Shown piece after piece: positions 44,959 through 54,090 of a stretch of 64,000 nucleotides of DNA. The notes under the pieces are model-generated. The model ran no database searches. It saw nothing but the letters and a program-made list of their open reading frames with translations, and was not told where the DNA came from. This stretch comes from Granulicella sp. S190. GTDB lineage: Bacteria; Acidobacteriota; Terriglobia; Terriglobales; Acidobacteriaceae. The number at the start of each line of letters is the position of its first letter. Within the stretch, counting starts at the first letter, position 1. Position numbers and translations under genes: made by a program. The DNA is taken from the NCBI RefSeq assembly GCF_009766095.1, contig NZ_LMUD01000023.1, forward strand, positions 408,219-472,218. The letters are read 5' to 3'.

Positions 44959-46346
44959 GTCGTCACCGTCTGTAGAGTTCGCGCCCGTCGAACTGCAGTG
45001 AGAAAGGTCCTTGCAATTGCAGGGTTGGCCCGAAGATGCAGGTGAACGTAGCTGGCCAATACAGAGCCCTGGCCGAAGCCCTCGCGTTCTTCCTTCCCAG
45101 ACATCGAGTATTGAACACGATAGTTCGTCGCCACCTCACCTCGAGTAACGATGCAGGAGTAGTGAAAGCTGTGCCCGCGAACCGCCGTTCCCTTTTGGCC
45201 CAAGAGGCAGTCCTCGGTGAACTCAACCGTGACGTAGCCAAACTGCACAAGCCTTCCAGTCATCTTCATGGAGAGCGGAAGAACTCCGGCCATAGGGTAG
45301 CTCACTCCATCGACTGTGCTGAGGCTCTCAGAGAGATAGATCATCCCGCCGCACTCCGCATACACCGGCCTGCCGGAAAGAGTAAAAGCACGAACGTCCT
45401 CCAGCATCTGGCGATTGCTGCTCAACCGTTCGGCATGCAGCTCCGGATATCCGCCACCTAAATACAGTGCATCGAGGCCATCAGGTAAACGCTTATCGTG
45501 TAGCGGGCTGAAGGGAACAATCTCAGCACCTTCTTGACGCAGCAGGTCCAGATTGTCCTCATAGTAGAACGAGAAGGCGTGATCGGACGGAACGCCGATT
45601 CGTACGCGCTCTACTGGTTGTGTTTGGTCGAAGCCAGCATCTCGAGTCCTCGTCATCTCCAGCCCGCACTGCAAATCCAGCATCCGGTCGAGGTCGAGAT
45701 ACTTCTCCGCAAGCGCAGCCAGCGTGTCGATTGCAGCCTCGTCGTCTTCGCCAGCCTCTGCCGCACCCTGCAGTCCGAGATGCCGTTCAGGAATCGCAAT
45801 CGACGGATCACGCGGCATCCAGCCTAAAATTTTTGTCTTGCAAGAGGTCTCAATCGCGGCGCGCAACATCTCATAGTGTCGTTCGGTCGCAACGCGATTC
45901 AGAATCACACCCGCAAGCTGCAACTGAGGGTCGAAGAGTTCAAAGCCGAGAACTACAGCCGCTATGCTTCGTGCTGTCTTCGCAGCGTCTACGACGAGCA
46001 CGGCCGGAAGCTTCAACAGCTTTGCAATCTCCGCCGTACTACCCGCTTCGGTGTTTCCGCACTTGCCGTCGAAGAGGCCCATCATGCCCTCTGCCACGAC
46101 GACATCCGCACCACGCGCGGCATCCCGCAGAACCTCTCGGTTCGCCTCTTCGCTCAACATCCACGTATCGAGATTGCGTGCTTTGCGGCCGCACACACGG
46201 GTGTGGTGTCCAGTATCCAGAAAATCCGGCCCGGACTTGAATGGCTGAACTGCCAGTCCACGGCGTCGCAGTCCTGCCATGATCGCCAGCGCAATGGTTG
46301 TCTTGCCAACGCCGCTTGCAGTACCAGACACCAGCAGGCCTCTCAC
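44955..46346 (-). CDS. cbiA: Cobyrinate a,c-diamide synthase
   Basis: 463 aa (CobB in the aerobic nomenclature). It amidates the a and c carboxylates of cobyrinate with ATP and glutamine. Motifs: VSGTASGVGKTTIALAIMAGL (P-loop), PFKSGPDFLDTGHH, EGMMGLFDG, and the amidotransferase Cys in VYAECGGMIYLSE; YLGGGYPELHAERL also fits. GTG start overlaps the cobU stop (GTGA). Its presence without corrin-ring genes here means that either those lie elsewhere or the cell imports incomplete corrinoids. Confidence 0.96.
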   Translation of the reverse strand: MRGLLVSGTASGVGKTTIALAIMAGLRRRGLAVQPFKSGPDFLDTGHHTRVCGRKARNLDTWMLSEEANREVLRDAARGADVVVAEGMMGLFDGKCGNTEAGSTAEIAKLLKLPAVLVVDAAKTARSIAAVVLGFELFDPQLQLAGVILNRVATERHYEMLRAAIETSCKTKILGWMPRDPSIAIPERHLGLQGAAEAGEDDEAAIDTLAALAEKYLDLDRMLDLQCGLEMTRTRDAGFDQTQPVERVRIGVPSDHAFSFYYEDNLDLLRQEGAEIVPFSPLHDKRLPDGLDALYLGGGYPELHAERLSSNRQMLEDVRAFTLSGRPVYAECGGMIYLSESLSTVDGVSYPMAGVLPLSMKMTGRLVQFGYVTVEFTEDCLLGQKGTAVRGHSFHYSCIVTRGEVATNYRVQYSMSGKEEREGFGQGSVLASYVHLHLRANPAIARTFLTAVRRARTLQTVTT

Positions 46347-46897
46347 AGCGTCACCTCAAGATGCCCCTTCAATGCCAGAGGAAGCCCAGCCACCATCAGC
46401 ACCACATCATCTGCGACTCTTGCGACGCTCTGGTTAATCTCCCCCAACAGATCGCGGTATCGACGTCCCAGCGGATACGCTGGAACCACTCCGCTGCCCA
46501 CCTCGTTCGAGACCAGTACCACAGAGCAACTGGCCGCTTGCAACGCTGAGTACAGGGCATCGACTCGTCCTTCAATGGCGTTGCGATCCTCGCCTTCGGC
46601 CTCGAGAAGATTCGCCGCAAAAATCGTCAGGCAATCGACAACCATCACGTCGCATTCATGACCCTGCTGCGCAATCACCTTTACGAGCTCCAGCGGCTCT
46701 TCTATCGTGATCCAATCGGCAGGGCGTTCTCCGCGATGCTTGTCGATCTTGATCCGCATCTCTTCGTCCGATACCTTTGCCGTAGCCAGAAAGATCACGC
46801 GGCTCTCCCGCTCGGCAAGCTGTTGCGCGTAACGGCTCTTGCCGCTGCGAACGCCGCCAAGAACGAGTGTCACGGAACTCTGGCGCATCTCCTGCAT
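46343..46897 (-). CDS. cobU: Adenosylcobinamide kinase/guanylyltransferase
   Basis: 184 aa bifunctional enzyme that phosphorylates adenosylcobinamide and adds GMP from GTP. P-loop LVLGGVRSGKSRYAQQLAE, the HRGERPADWITIEEPLEL segment with the guanylylated His, VDCLTIFAANLL, LVSNEVGSGVVPAYPLGRRYRDLLGEINQ. The start has AAGGAG six bases upstream. First structural gene after the B12 riboswitch. Confidence 0.96.
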   Translation of the reverse strand: MQEMRQSSVTLVLGGVRSGKSRYAQQLAERESRVIFLATAKVSDEEMRIKIDKHRGERPADWITIEEPLELVKVIAQQGHECDVMVVDCLTIFAANLLEAEGEDRNAIEGRVDALYSALQAASCSVVLVSNEVGSGVVPAYPLGRRYRDLLGEINQSVARVADDVVLMVAGLPLALKGHLEVTL

Positions 46898-47039
46898 CGT
46901 TAGCTCCTTGCCCGGCGTCTTTCGAAGCCATCGAGCAGAGCGGGAAATGAATTTAGGCAGCGCTCGTGCCGACTGTAGTTCCAGTCAGCGAGAATGCTCT
47001 CCAGCTCTCCCAGCGAAGCTGAATCAAGCCTGGTCGGCC

Positions 47040-47196
47040 TCTGGCAGGTCTCCTGACTTACGCCTCATCGAGTCTCGACTCACCTTCCCAGGGCTCATCC
47101 AGAGCATCCCAGTGGCTTACTAACAATCGTCGAAGCTCTCAGCGTTTACAGTTACGGGGTAGCGACGGATTCGCACCGTCTTCCCAACACCAGATG
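47040..47196 (-). ncRNA. Cobalamin riboswitch controlling the cob operon
   Basis: The minus strand reads GGGAAGACGGTGCGAATCC, CTACCCCGTAACTGTAAAC, the B12 box GCCACTG, CCCTGGGAAGG, and the closing TAAGTCAGGAGACCTGCC, matching the conserved core of AdoCbl riboswitches in order. It ends about 140 bases before the cobU start, leaving room for an expression platform that could hide the AAGGAG site. It should switch the operon off when adenosylcobalamin is plentiful. Boundaries are approximate. Confidence 0.95.
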
Positions 47197-47202
47197 TAGA
47201 AA

Positions 47203-47231
47203 AGACTATCCCGCCCATTGCGCCGGGTCAA
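47203..47231 (-). promoter_or_regulatory. Putative promoter of the B12 operon
   Basis: On the minus strand: -35 TTGACC (47226-47231), 17-bp spacer, -10 TAGTCT (47203-47208). It would start transcription near 47196, directly before the riboswitch core. Confidence 0.5.
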
Positions 47232-47263
47232 ATCTTTACAGCTCTGCGACGCCGCGATGACAG

Positions 47264-48649
47264 TTAGCTCTGGGGCGCGATCTGCCGTGCCGCGGCTCGC
47301 GCATCCCGCACCAGGTCGGGAACCCCCACCCCGCGATATCCATTACCAAGCAGGTACAGACCGGAGAATTCGCGCACTCGGTCGTCGAGCCTCTTTATCC
47401 GATCCAGATGACCCACGGCATACTGCGGCAGGCTGCGCGGCCAGCGCCTCACCACGGTCACCTGCGGCGCCGGCAATGGCCCCAAAATTCTGGCCAGCTC
47501 CATCCTTGCTACTGCGGCTGTCTCGTCATTGCCGCAACGCATCATCCGTTCGGCTGCCTTGCCGCCGAAGAAAGCGCGCACCAGCCGTCCGCCCTGGGGT
47601 ACCCGGTCGGCAAACTTCTGATCCACGAAAGTCCCCGCGAGCAGCAAGCTATCAGGACCCGGAGGAACCAGGAAGCCGAACCCCGGCGGCACGGCAAACT
47701 TCAAGGCGTCAGGAAATCCGAAGCCCACCACCACAGAGGAGCTAGCATCCATCTCCATCTCTTGAGCCATCTCGGCATCCAACGGCTGCAGGAGCGATCG
47801 AGCTACATCTACCGGCGCAGCCATCATCACGGCGTCAAAGCGCTCCACCCCCCGTGCGGTTCCCACTAACCAGCCCTCTTCGCCGTACGAGATGAATCTT
47901 ACCTCCGCAGCCAGCCGAATCCACTCCTCCGGGATCGCCGCGATCATTCGATCTACCAGTGTTCCCATGCCGCTTCGCAACGTGGTGAACACAGCGTGCT
48001 TCTTCGAATCTGAACTGCGTGCCCGCAATGCGCTGATCAGGCTGCCATGCTCCCGCTCCATCGCCACAAAGGGAGCCATCACGGCGCGAACGCTCAACTT
48101 CGCCACATCGCCTCCGAAGACGCCGCTCAACAGTGGCGCCGCGATCTTCGTCAGAACTTCTTCCCCAAAGTGTCGCCGCGTAAACTCCGCAACACTCTCG
48201 TCTCCGTCAGGAGCAGTCGTCCGCAGCTCCTCCGCCCTATCTATCTCGTGGTGGTAGGCTTGCTTCGCCTCTGCACTGAACAGCTCCGAAGCATCCAGCG
48301 CATCAAGGTCGCCCGGCACCATCATTCTCATGCCGTCCGGCATCGCCTGCAGCTTTTTATCGACCAGCACATAAGTCTTGCGCGTAGCGTCATTGGAAGG
48401 CATCACCTCATCGCCCAGGCCAAGCTCTTCCGCCAACTCGCGCGCCCACGGCTTCTCCGTCACCCAGGCATCGGGCCCGCACTCCATCACAAACCCACCC
48501 TCATGCACCGTCTCGATGATTCCACCCAGCCGCGTCGAAGCTTCAAACAACACCACCTGCAGCGCTGCACCTTCGCGGGCCAGCCGCGCCAACTCGTACG
48601 CAGCCGCCAGCCCCGCTACCCCACCACCAACAATCGCAACGCGCTTCAT
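47264..48649 (-). CDS. hemG: Protoporphyrinogen oxidase (oxygen-dependent, HemG/HemY type)
   Basis: 461 aa from ATG 48649, with GGAGAG upstream; another ATG lies one codon earlier and the frame is open further up. It oxidises protoporphyrinogen IX to protoporphyrin IX using FAD and O2. Rossmann motif VAIVGGGVAGLAAAYELARL, FEASTRLGGIIETV, and the C-terminal GLYLLGNGYRGVGVPDLVRDA FAD motif. A 78-bp gap separates it from hemH. In this group the gene is also called hemY. Confidence 0.93.
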   Translation of the reverse strand: MKRVAIVGGGVAGLAAAYELARLAREGAALQVVLFEASTRLGGIIETVHEGGFVMECGPDAWVTEKPWARELAEELGLGDEVMPSNDATRKTYVLVDKKLQAMPDGMRMMVPGDLDALDASELFSAEAKQAYHHEIDRAEELRTTAPDGDESVAEFTRRHFGEEVLTKIAAPLLSGVFGGDVAKLSVRAVMAPFVAMEREHGSLISALRARSSDSKKHAVFTTLRSGMGTLVDRMIAAIPEEWIRLAAEVRFISYGEEGWLVGTARGVERFDAVMMAAPVDVARSLLQPLDAEMAQEMEMDASSSVVVGFGFPDALKFAVPPGFGFLVPPGPDSLLLAGTFVDQKFADRVPQGGRLVRAFFGGKAAERMMRCGNDETAAVARMELARILGPLPAPQVTVVRRWPRSLPQYAVGHLDRIKRLDDRVREFSGLYLLGNGYRGVGVPDLVRDARAAARQIAPQS

Positions 48650-48727
48650 CATCTCTCCGGAAGAACCATTCGCAAAGAAAAAGCGGAGGCCAGAGCCCCC
48701 GCTCGCTGCCCTCAAGACAGCCTATAC

Positions 48728-49750
48728 CTACGCGGGAATCATAACCTCATCGACGGTAGCTTTATATTCTCCCGTGATGACATCAACCAGCGCCTCTACG
48801 AGCACTGCAGAGTCGTTCAGACTCTCGGCCCGCCACAGCTTCAGGCCCAGCTCTGTCGCCGTGTGGCGAAAGGCGATGTCGATGTCGTACAAAATCTCCA
48901 CGTGGTCGCAGAGGAATCCAACCGGCTGCATCACCACGCCTATGTGTCCTTCGGCCTTGATCGCCTTCAGCGTATCCTCTACCGTCGGTCCTATCCAAGG
49001 GCCGCCACTGATGCCCTGGCTCTGAAATGCGAAGTACCAGTCCTTCTCATGAAAGCCGACTGCGGCCATTCGTTCTCCCACCATCTGTGCCGTGCGTTTG
49101 GCCTCCACCGGATAAGGGTCCGGGGTGTCCTGCACCGGTGTTCCCGGCCTTGCTCCTGCAACCGAAGCCTCGCCCGTCATGATCGTCCGGCATGGCACGC
49201 TGTGGGCAGTGAACAGAACCGGCACGCGCTGTCCGGCCTCTGCACAAGCCTCGGCCCATACCGGCCAGAGCTTCTCTGCAAACGCGTCAGCCAGCAGCGG
49301 ACTCTCGGCCCATCCAGCGACAAACTCCACCTCAATGCCGGTTGCTGCTTCCAGCACCGCCTTGCGATAGAGCCCCACGCTGGTTCTGGAATTTTGCGGA
49401 GCCAGGCACACTGCCTTGATGTGCGTCACCCCGTCCGCTCGCATCTGCGCCACGACATCGGCTATATAAGGATGCCAGTTCCGCATCCCCACATACACCT
49501 TGCCCGTACCCAGCGCCTGCTCCAGCAGATAACCCTGGATCATCGTCCACTTCGTCAATGGAGGAGCTTCCTCGCCGGGGGTGTTCTTCAGTCCAATCTG
49601 TGCGTAACGATGCTGCAACTCGTCGACGACCTCCTGCGGCATCGCCCGGCCGCCAGTCACCTTGCCTAAGTACTCCGCCATCTCGCCGAGCATGTCAGGC
49701 GTTCCGTGCGCGAGCAGCAGAACGGCGCTTTTGCTCGTCTCCGCACTCAT
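48728..49750 (-). CDS. hemH: Ferrochelatase
   Basis: 340 aa from ATG 49750 (ATGA overlap with hemE). It inserts iron into protoporphyrin (or, in the coproporphyrin route, coproporphyrin). Motifs: VLLLAHGTPD, GMRNWHPYIADVV, LFTAHSVPC (His ligand) and WYFAFQSQGISGGPWIGPTVEDTL. Length fits single-domain bacterial enzymes. With hemE before and hemG after, it belongs to a haem operon. Confidence 0.94.
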   Translation of the reverse strand: MSAETSKSAVLLLAHGTPDMLGEMAEYLGKVTGGRAMPQEVVDELQHRYAQIGLKNTPGEEAPPLTKWTMIQGYLLEQALGTGKVYVGMRNWHPYIADVVAQMRADGVTHIKAVCLAPQNSRTSVGLYRKAVLEAATGIEVEFVAGWAESPLLADAFAEKLWPVWAEACAEAGQRVPVLFTAHSVPCRTIMTGEASVAGARPGTPVQDTPDPYPVEAKRTAQMVGERMAAVGFHEKDWYFAFQSQGISGGPWIGPTVEDTLKAIKAEGHIGVVMQPVGFLCDHVEILYDIDIAFRHTATELGLKLWRAESLNDSAVLVEALVDVITGEYKATVDEVMIPA

Positions 49751-50856
49751 CGCGCGCTCAACTCCGCGACCCACTTCACCACCTGGATCACGTTTTCAAC
49801 CGGCGTCCCAGGAACGATGCCATGGCCGAGATTGAAGATATGTCCCGGCCTTCCCTCCGCCGCATCGAGGATCTCGCGCACCTGCTCCTTCAGCACGTCT
49901 TCGTTGGCGAATAACGCGATAGGATCCAGGTTCCCCTGCACCGCGCAGCCTGTGCCTACAGACTTCCACCCCACCTCCAACGGTGTCCGCCAGTCCAGCC
50001 CGATCACATCCGCGCCTGTCTCGCTCATCGCCGGCAGCAGGGAAGCAGTCTCCACTCCGAAGTAGATCACCGGAACGCCCAGCGACTTGATGCGCTGCAC
50101 CAGCTCCTTCGTCCAGCCGAAGCAGTACTGCCGATAGTCCCGAACGCTCAGTTTGCCTACCCAGCTGTCGAAGACCTGGATAACATCCGCACCGGCCTCC
50201 ACCTGCTGCTGTGCATAAGCAACCAGAACGGTCACAATCTTTTCCATCAGCAGCGACCACGCAGGGCCGTTCGAGTACATCATCTTCTTGGTCTGGATGT
50301 AGTTGCGGTCCCCGCCACCCTGCTTGCCTCCCTCGATCATGTAGCCTGCGAGCGTCCACGGGGCGCCGCAAAATCCGATGATCCCGAGGGTGTCGCCATC
50401 TACCCGCGGAGCAGCAAAGTGCGCCGCAACCTTTTCAATCGCGCGAGCAACATACTGCAACTCCTCCACGCGGTCGGTCCTGAGCGCCTGCACATGCTCC
50501 AGCGAGCGCACCGGCGTATGCACCACAGGTCCCTCACCGGCGACAAACTCGAAGTCCAGCCCCATGGGGGTGAACGGCAGCAGCAGATCGGCGAAGATGA
50601 TCGCAGCGTCTACCCCGAGCCGCTCGGCCGCAGTAATCGTTACCTCGGCGGCAATCTCCGGTGTCCGGCAGATCTCCAGCAGGGAATGATGCTTGCGCAC
50701 AGCCATATACTCCGGCATGTAACGTCCCGCCTGCCGCAAAAACCAAACCGGCGTTCTGTCTACTGGCCGACGCAGGCAGGCACGTACAAAGCGGCTTCCG
50801 CCCGATGTTGACTCAACGGCCATTACCGCTGTGTTTTCTACAATTGCATCACTCAA
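49747..50856 (-). CDS. hemE: Uroporphyrinogen decarboxylase
   Basis: 369 aa from TTG 50856 with a GAGG about 9 bases upstream; ATG 50823 (MAVESTSGGSRF) would give the more usual family length. It converts uroporphyrinogen III to coproporphyrinogen III. Motifs: VWFLRQAGRYMPEY (RQAGR signature), FADLLLPFTPMG, GFCGAPWTLAGYMIEG, VIYFGVETASLLP, and NLGHGIVPGTPVENV. First gene of the haem cluster, 135 bp after purS. Confidence 0.95.
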   Translation of the reverse strand: MSDAIVENTAVMAVESTSGGSRFVRACLRRPVDRTPVWFLRQAGRYMPEYMAVRKHHSLLEICRTPEIAAEVTITAAERLGVDAAIIFADLLLPFTPMGLDFEFVAGEGPVVHTPVRSLEHVQALRTDRVEELQYVARAIEKVAAHFAAPRVDGDTLGIIGFCGAPWTLAGYMIEGGKQGGGDRNYIQTKKMMYSNGPAWSLLMEKIVTVLVAYAQQQVEAGADVIQVFDSWVGKLSVRDYRQYCFGWTKELVQRIKSLGVPVIYFGVETASLLPAMSETGADVIGLDWRTPLEVGWKSVGTGCAVQGNLDPIALFANEDVLKEQVREILDAAEGRPGHIFNLGHGIVPGTPVENVIQVVKWVAELSAR

Positions 50857-50991
50857 AAGGCTTGTCCTCTATAGCTTTTAAGCCTAGCACCCGAAGTCGA
50901 CGCCGCGCATGCGTGCGGGCACAGGATTGTTGGTGACGCATCCAAAATTCACACCAAAATTAGCGCCGGCTAACCACCGAAAAGTTGCCGC

Positions 50992-51237
50992 TCAGGCCTC
51001 CAGCCGGAACGTAAACTCTTCAATCACAGGGTTTGTCAGCACCTCTCGCGCAATCCGTTCTACCTCGGCCTGCGCGGTGTTCTGTTCCAATCCATCCTCC
51101 AGGGTCAGCAGGAAATACTTTCCCTGCCGCACATCGGCAACGCCGCGATATTCCATCCGCCGCAGTGCATCTGCAACTGTCTGCCCCTGGGCATCCAGCA
51201 CCGTTCGTTTCAGCGTGACATAGACATGAGCCTTCAT
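50992..51237 (-). CDS. purS: Phosphoribosylformylglycinamidine synthase subunit PurS
   Basis: 81 aa, the small structural subunit of the PurLQS complex in purine synthesis. MKAHVYVTLKRTVLDAQGQTV, with YRGVADVRQGKYF and the C-terminal LTNPVIEEFTF, fits the family well. No purQ or purL is next to it, so it is separated from its partners. Confidence 0.93.
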   Translation of the reverse strand: MKAHVYVTLKRTVLDAQGQTVADALRRMEYRGVADVRQGKYFLLTLEDGLEQNTAQAEVERIAREVLTNPVIEEFTFRLEA

Positions 51238-51376
51238 CTTGTCTGATTATAGACATGGTGTAGCTTTCGCCCTCCCTTGAGGTCACAGCCCTCCACCAGG
51301 CAAGCTCGGCCATTTGAAGCATCATGCCAGTCACGCCTAAATTTCTATTGGACAAGAGAAGAGACAACCAGCCTTT

Positions 51377-51934
51377 ATGACGAACTATCTGGAACTCCCC
51401 GTAGGGCCCAACAGCCCCGAGGTCATCAACGCAGTCATCGAGATTCCGTACGAGGGTGTCAACAAGTACGAGTACGACAAAGAGCTCCACGTCTTCCGTC
51501 TCGACCGCAACCTCTACTCCCCCGTCCACTACCCGGGCGACTACGGCTTCATCCCCAGCACCCTTGGTGATGACGGCGATCCGCTCGACTGTCTCGTCCT
51601 CGTCGACACACCCAGCTTCTCCGGCTGTGTCATGCAGGTCCGCCCCATCGGCGTTCTCGAGATGCTCGACCAGGGCCTCGGCGACGAGAAGGTTCTCTGC
51701 GTCGGCCAGGACAACCCCCGCTACAAAGACGTCTGGAACTTCTCCGAGATCTACCCCCACATGCTCAAAGAGATCACGCACTTCTTCGCTATCTACAAGG
51801 ACCTCGAAGGCAAGCGCGTGGAGGTCAGAGGCTGGCGCGACGCGTCCTTCGCTCGCAACAAGGTCCTCGAAGCTCAGCAGCGTTTCATCGATAACAAGAC
51901 CAACCCCATCCCAAAGCCTGTACCAAAGAAATAG
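51377..51934 (+). CDS. ppa: Inorganic pyrophosphatase (family I)
   Basis: 185 aa, cytosolic Mg-dependent enzyme that hydrolyses pyrophosphate to phosphate. Visible: VIEIPYEGVNKYEYDKE, YPGDYGFIPSTLGDDGDPLDCLVLVD (the DxDPxD metal motif) and NPRYKDV. Length matches the usual 170-185 aa. Stands alone, divergent from purS. Confidence 0.96.
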   Translation: MTNYLELPVGPNSPEVINAVIEIPYEGVNKYEYDKELHVFRLDRNLYSPVHYPGDYGFIPSTLGDDGDPLDCLVLVDTPSFSGCVMQVRPIGVLEMLDQGLGDEKVLCVGQDNPRYKDVWNFSEIYPHMLKEITHFFAIYKDLEGKRVEVRGWRDASFARNKVLEAQQRFIDNKTNPIPKPVPKK

Positions 51935-51991
51935 CGGGTCCACATCCGACCAACGGGAGCCTAAGGGCTCATTCTGCCGAGACGGTAAAAA

Positions 51992-52047
51992 GTCACGAAG
52001 TGACCGCTCGAACCGGGGTCCCCGCGAACAGGTCTTCGTTTGCGGGG
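51992..52047. repeat. Cluster of hairpins (REP-like) after ppa
   Basis: Two inverted repeats: GTCACGAAGTGAC (51992-52004) and CCCCGCGAAC/GTTTGCGGGG (52020-52029 with 52038-52047). A third, GAGCCTAAGGGCTC, lies a little before. They sit between the convergent ppa and APC genes, are probably dispersed repeats of this group, and may end both transcripts. Confidence 0.6.
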
Positions 52048-52099
52048 TGGCCTAGCGCAGTGGGCCCGTCCGGCAGGACAAGCCTTTCAGCAACCATCC

Positions 52100-53467
52100 T
52101 CAACTCACTAAGCGGCCCCGCCGCACCATCCGCGCCGCCAAATAGACCACCGGCCCCGCCGCCGCCACAATCCCCGCAAAACCCAGCGCCGGCAGACCAG
52201 CCACTCGCTCGCCTCGTGCTGCCCACAGCGCAAACGCAATCAGCACTCCCGGCCCTACGCCCATCCCCACCGAGCCCCATACCCCGCCCGGCACTTTGAA
52301 CGGTCTCGCCAGCTCCGGCTCCTTCACCCGTAGCACCACCAGAGTCACAAACTCCAGCATCAACGCCGCCCCATACAGCACCAGGTCAATCGAGATCAGA
52401 CGCTCGAACGACAGCCGCAACGCCAGCGCCCACCCCACAGAACACACCACCACGCTCACCCAGGGCACGCCCCACGCATTCTTCCTGGTAAACGCCCCAG
52501 GCAGCAACCCCTCCTCCGCAAGCGCATACGGCACCCGCGTATAGCTCATCACCAGCGCGTTGAACATCCCCGCTCCGTTGATCGTCCCGCCCAGCACCAC
52601 GCACAGTGCCAGCCACGGCCCCACCAGCTCCCTCGCCGCATCCGTCCACGCCCCGGTGGAAAACCTCTCCGCCGGAATCCCCACCAGCCCCACTGCCGCC
52701 AGCGGTAGTACATACGTCAGCGCCACTAGCCCCGTCGCGTACAGCATCGCCTTCGGATAGTTCCTCTGCGGTTCTTCTACCTCCTGCGCCACCGTCGAAG
52801 CGTTATCCCAGCCCATGTAGTTCCATAGCGTCACCGACACCGCCCCGGCAAAATCCATCCCCGCAGACGGACCCCCCAGCCAATGTGGCCCCGCCAGCGC
52901 ATGGTGCCCACCAGCCAGCGCCTTCCACAACCCCACCGCCGTCAGCACCACAAACGGTGACAGCAGCAGGCAAAACAACCCCACCGAACCCTCCCCCACC
53001 GCCCGCGCCCCTCGCAGATTCCACACCATGCACACCACTACCACGGCCAGCGCCCACAGCGTGCCCCGATACCCCGCCGTCCAAGCCGGCTCAATCCTGC
53101 CCAGATAGAGGACAAAGATCGTCGGGTAGATCGCCATATCGAACACGCTCGCTGCTAGGCTCAGCCACGCCTCCTGAAACCCCCAGAACCGTCCGAGCGC
53201 CCGCCTCACCCAGCAGTAATACCCACCTTCCTCCGGAAGCGCCGACGCCAGCTCTCCCACCATCAGGCTCGTCGGCAGACTCCACACCACAGGAATCACC
53301 AGCAATAGCAGCAGCGCCCGCCCGTACCCCGCCATCCCAATGATGTCTTCCAGCCCATACGGCCCACCCGACACCATAAAGTAAGTCGCCGCAATCAGCG
53401 GCAGCAGCCGCATCTTCCCGGCTCTTCTCACCCCAGCCCGTCCCGGCCCCAAACCTCTCAGCGGCAA
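52100..53467 (-). CDS. APC-superfamily amino-acid permease
   Basis: 455 aa with twelve hydrophobic segments. The family opening LLPLIAATYFMVSGGPYGLEDIIG, then VWSLPTSLMVGELASALPEEGGYYCWVRRALG and WDNASTVAQEVEEPQRNYPKAM, are typical of amino-acid/polyamine permeases (APC, YfnA-like). Substrate unknown. The TTG start at 53467 has no clear ribosome-binding site; ATG 53413 is an alternative. Codon and base composition are unusually GC- and proline-shadow-rich, as in highly expressed GC-rich genes of this genome. Confidence 0.88.
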   Translation of the reverse strand: MPLRGLGPGRAGVRRAGKMRLLPLIAATYFMVSGGPYGLEDIIGMAGYGRALLLLLVIPVVWSLPTSLMVGELASALPEEGGYYCWVRRALGRFWGFQEAWLSLAASVFDMAIYPTIFVLYLGRIEPAWTAGYRGTLWALAVVVVCMVWNLRGARAVGEGSVGLFCLLLSPFVVLTAVGLWKALAGGHHALAGPHWLGGPSAGMDFAGAVSVTLWNYMGWDNASTVAQEVEEPQRNYPKAMLYATGLVALTYVLPLAAVGLVGIPAERFSTGAWTDAARELVGPWLALCVVLGGTINGAGMFNALVMSYTRVPYALAEEGLLPGAFTRKNAWGVPWVSVVVCSVGWALALRLSFERLISIDLVLYGAALMLEFVTLVVLRVKEPELARPFKVPGGVWGSVGMGVGPGVLIAFALWAARGERVAGLPALGFAGIVAAAGPVVYLAARMVRRGRLVS

Positions 53468-53482
53468 TAAATTTTTTATGTC

Positions 53483-53780
53483 GTCATCCTGAACGTAGCG
53501 AAGGATCTGTATTTCATCCTTGCTCGTTTTATACCGCCATCCAGGCTTTGCGCGAAACGGAATGAGGAAACATACCGGCCTTAGCCTGTGTTCTTCAAGT
53601 AATCCTTTCGAAGGGATCTGCGGTTTCCTCTAGGCCGTCTCTCCACAAGGATCCGTCGCTGCTTGTTCTATTGGTTGTCATCCCGCAGGGATCTGCTTTG
53701 CTTGTTCTCTTGGTTGTCATTCCCGAAGGGGATCTGCGGTTGCATCGTCTCTATAGTTATCATCCCGCAGAAATCCGCTG
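53483..53780. repeat. Five copies of a dispersed TCATCC...GGATCTGC repeat
   Basis: Related units at 53483-53509, 53601-53621, 53673-53696, 53712-53737 and 53756-53780 share (G)TCATCC(C/T)G..AGGGATCTGC, with variants. The 3rd, 4th and 5th are spaced 39-44 bp apart with TTGGTTGTCAT starts, as if locally duplicated. No gene occupies the 430-bp region between the APC permease and tRNA-Ser. Confidence 0.75.
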
Positions 53781-53896
53781 TTGTTTTCCCAGTCAACCCA
53801 GCAGAACCACCCACCACCTTGTCTTCCTCCCCTAGCCTCAAGCTATAATTGCCAAAGCCGGGCATGAGACACCATCATGCTCACCGCAACACAGAC

Positions 53897-53988
53897 GGAG
53901 AGTTGGCCGAGTGGCTGAAGGCGGCGGTTTGCTAAACCGTTATAGGGCGAAAGCTCTATCGGGGGTTCGAATCCCCCATTCTCCGCCA
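53897..53988 (+). tRNA. tRNA-Ser (anticodon GCU)
   Basis: Long-variable-arm cloverleaf: acceptor GGAGAGT/ATTCTCC, anticodon loop TTGCTAA, variable arm TAGGGCGAAAGCTCTA, T-arm GGGGGTTCGAATCCCCC, encoded CCA. Confidence 0.96.
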
Positions 53989-54032
53989 CAAGCTGTTCTC
54001 AGGACTTCCATAGACATCTCAATCGAATCGCT

Positions 54033-54060
54033 AACCCCTGATAAATCAGGGGTTTTGTTC
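54033..54060 (+). terminator. Terminator after tRNA-Ser
   Basis: Perfect stem AACCCCTGAT (54033-54042) / ATCAGGGGTT (54045-54054) with a T-rich tail TTGTTCTTTC. Ends the tRNA-Ser transcript. Confidence 0.85.
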
Positions 54061-54063
54061 TTT

Positions 54064-54090
54064 CGGCTTCCACGGGTACAGTGGAAGCCG
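54064..54090. repeat. Inverted repeat CGGCTTCCAC/GTGGAAGCCG
   Basis: A perfect 10-bp hairpin with a 7-nt loop (GGGTACA), immediately after the tRNA-Ser terminator. Further imperfect hairpins (TCCAAG...CTTGGA, GGAGG...CCTCC) occupy 54130-54195. No ORF with domain-like sequence is present. Function unknown. Confidence 0.6.

Noticed and set aside
46899..47040. Open frame of about 42 codons between riboswitch and cobU (…ILADWNYSRHERCLNSFPALL…)
   Set aside because: Protein-like composition, but no ATG, GTG or TTG start in frame and a stop just upstream; likely chance within the expression platform.
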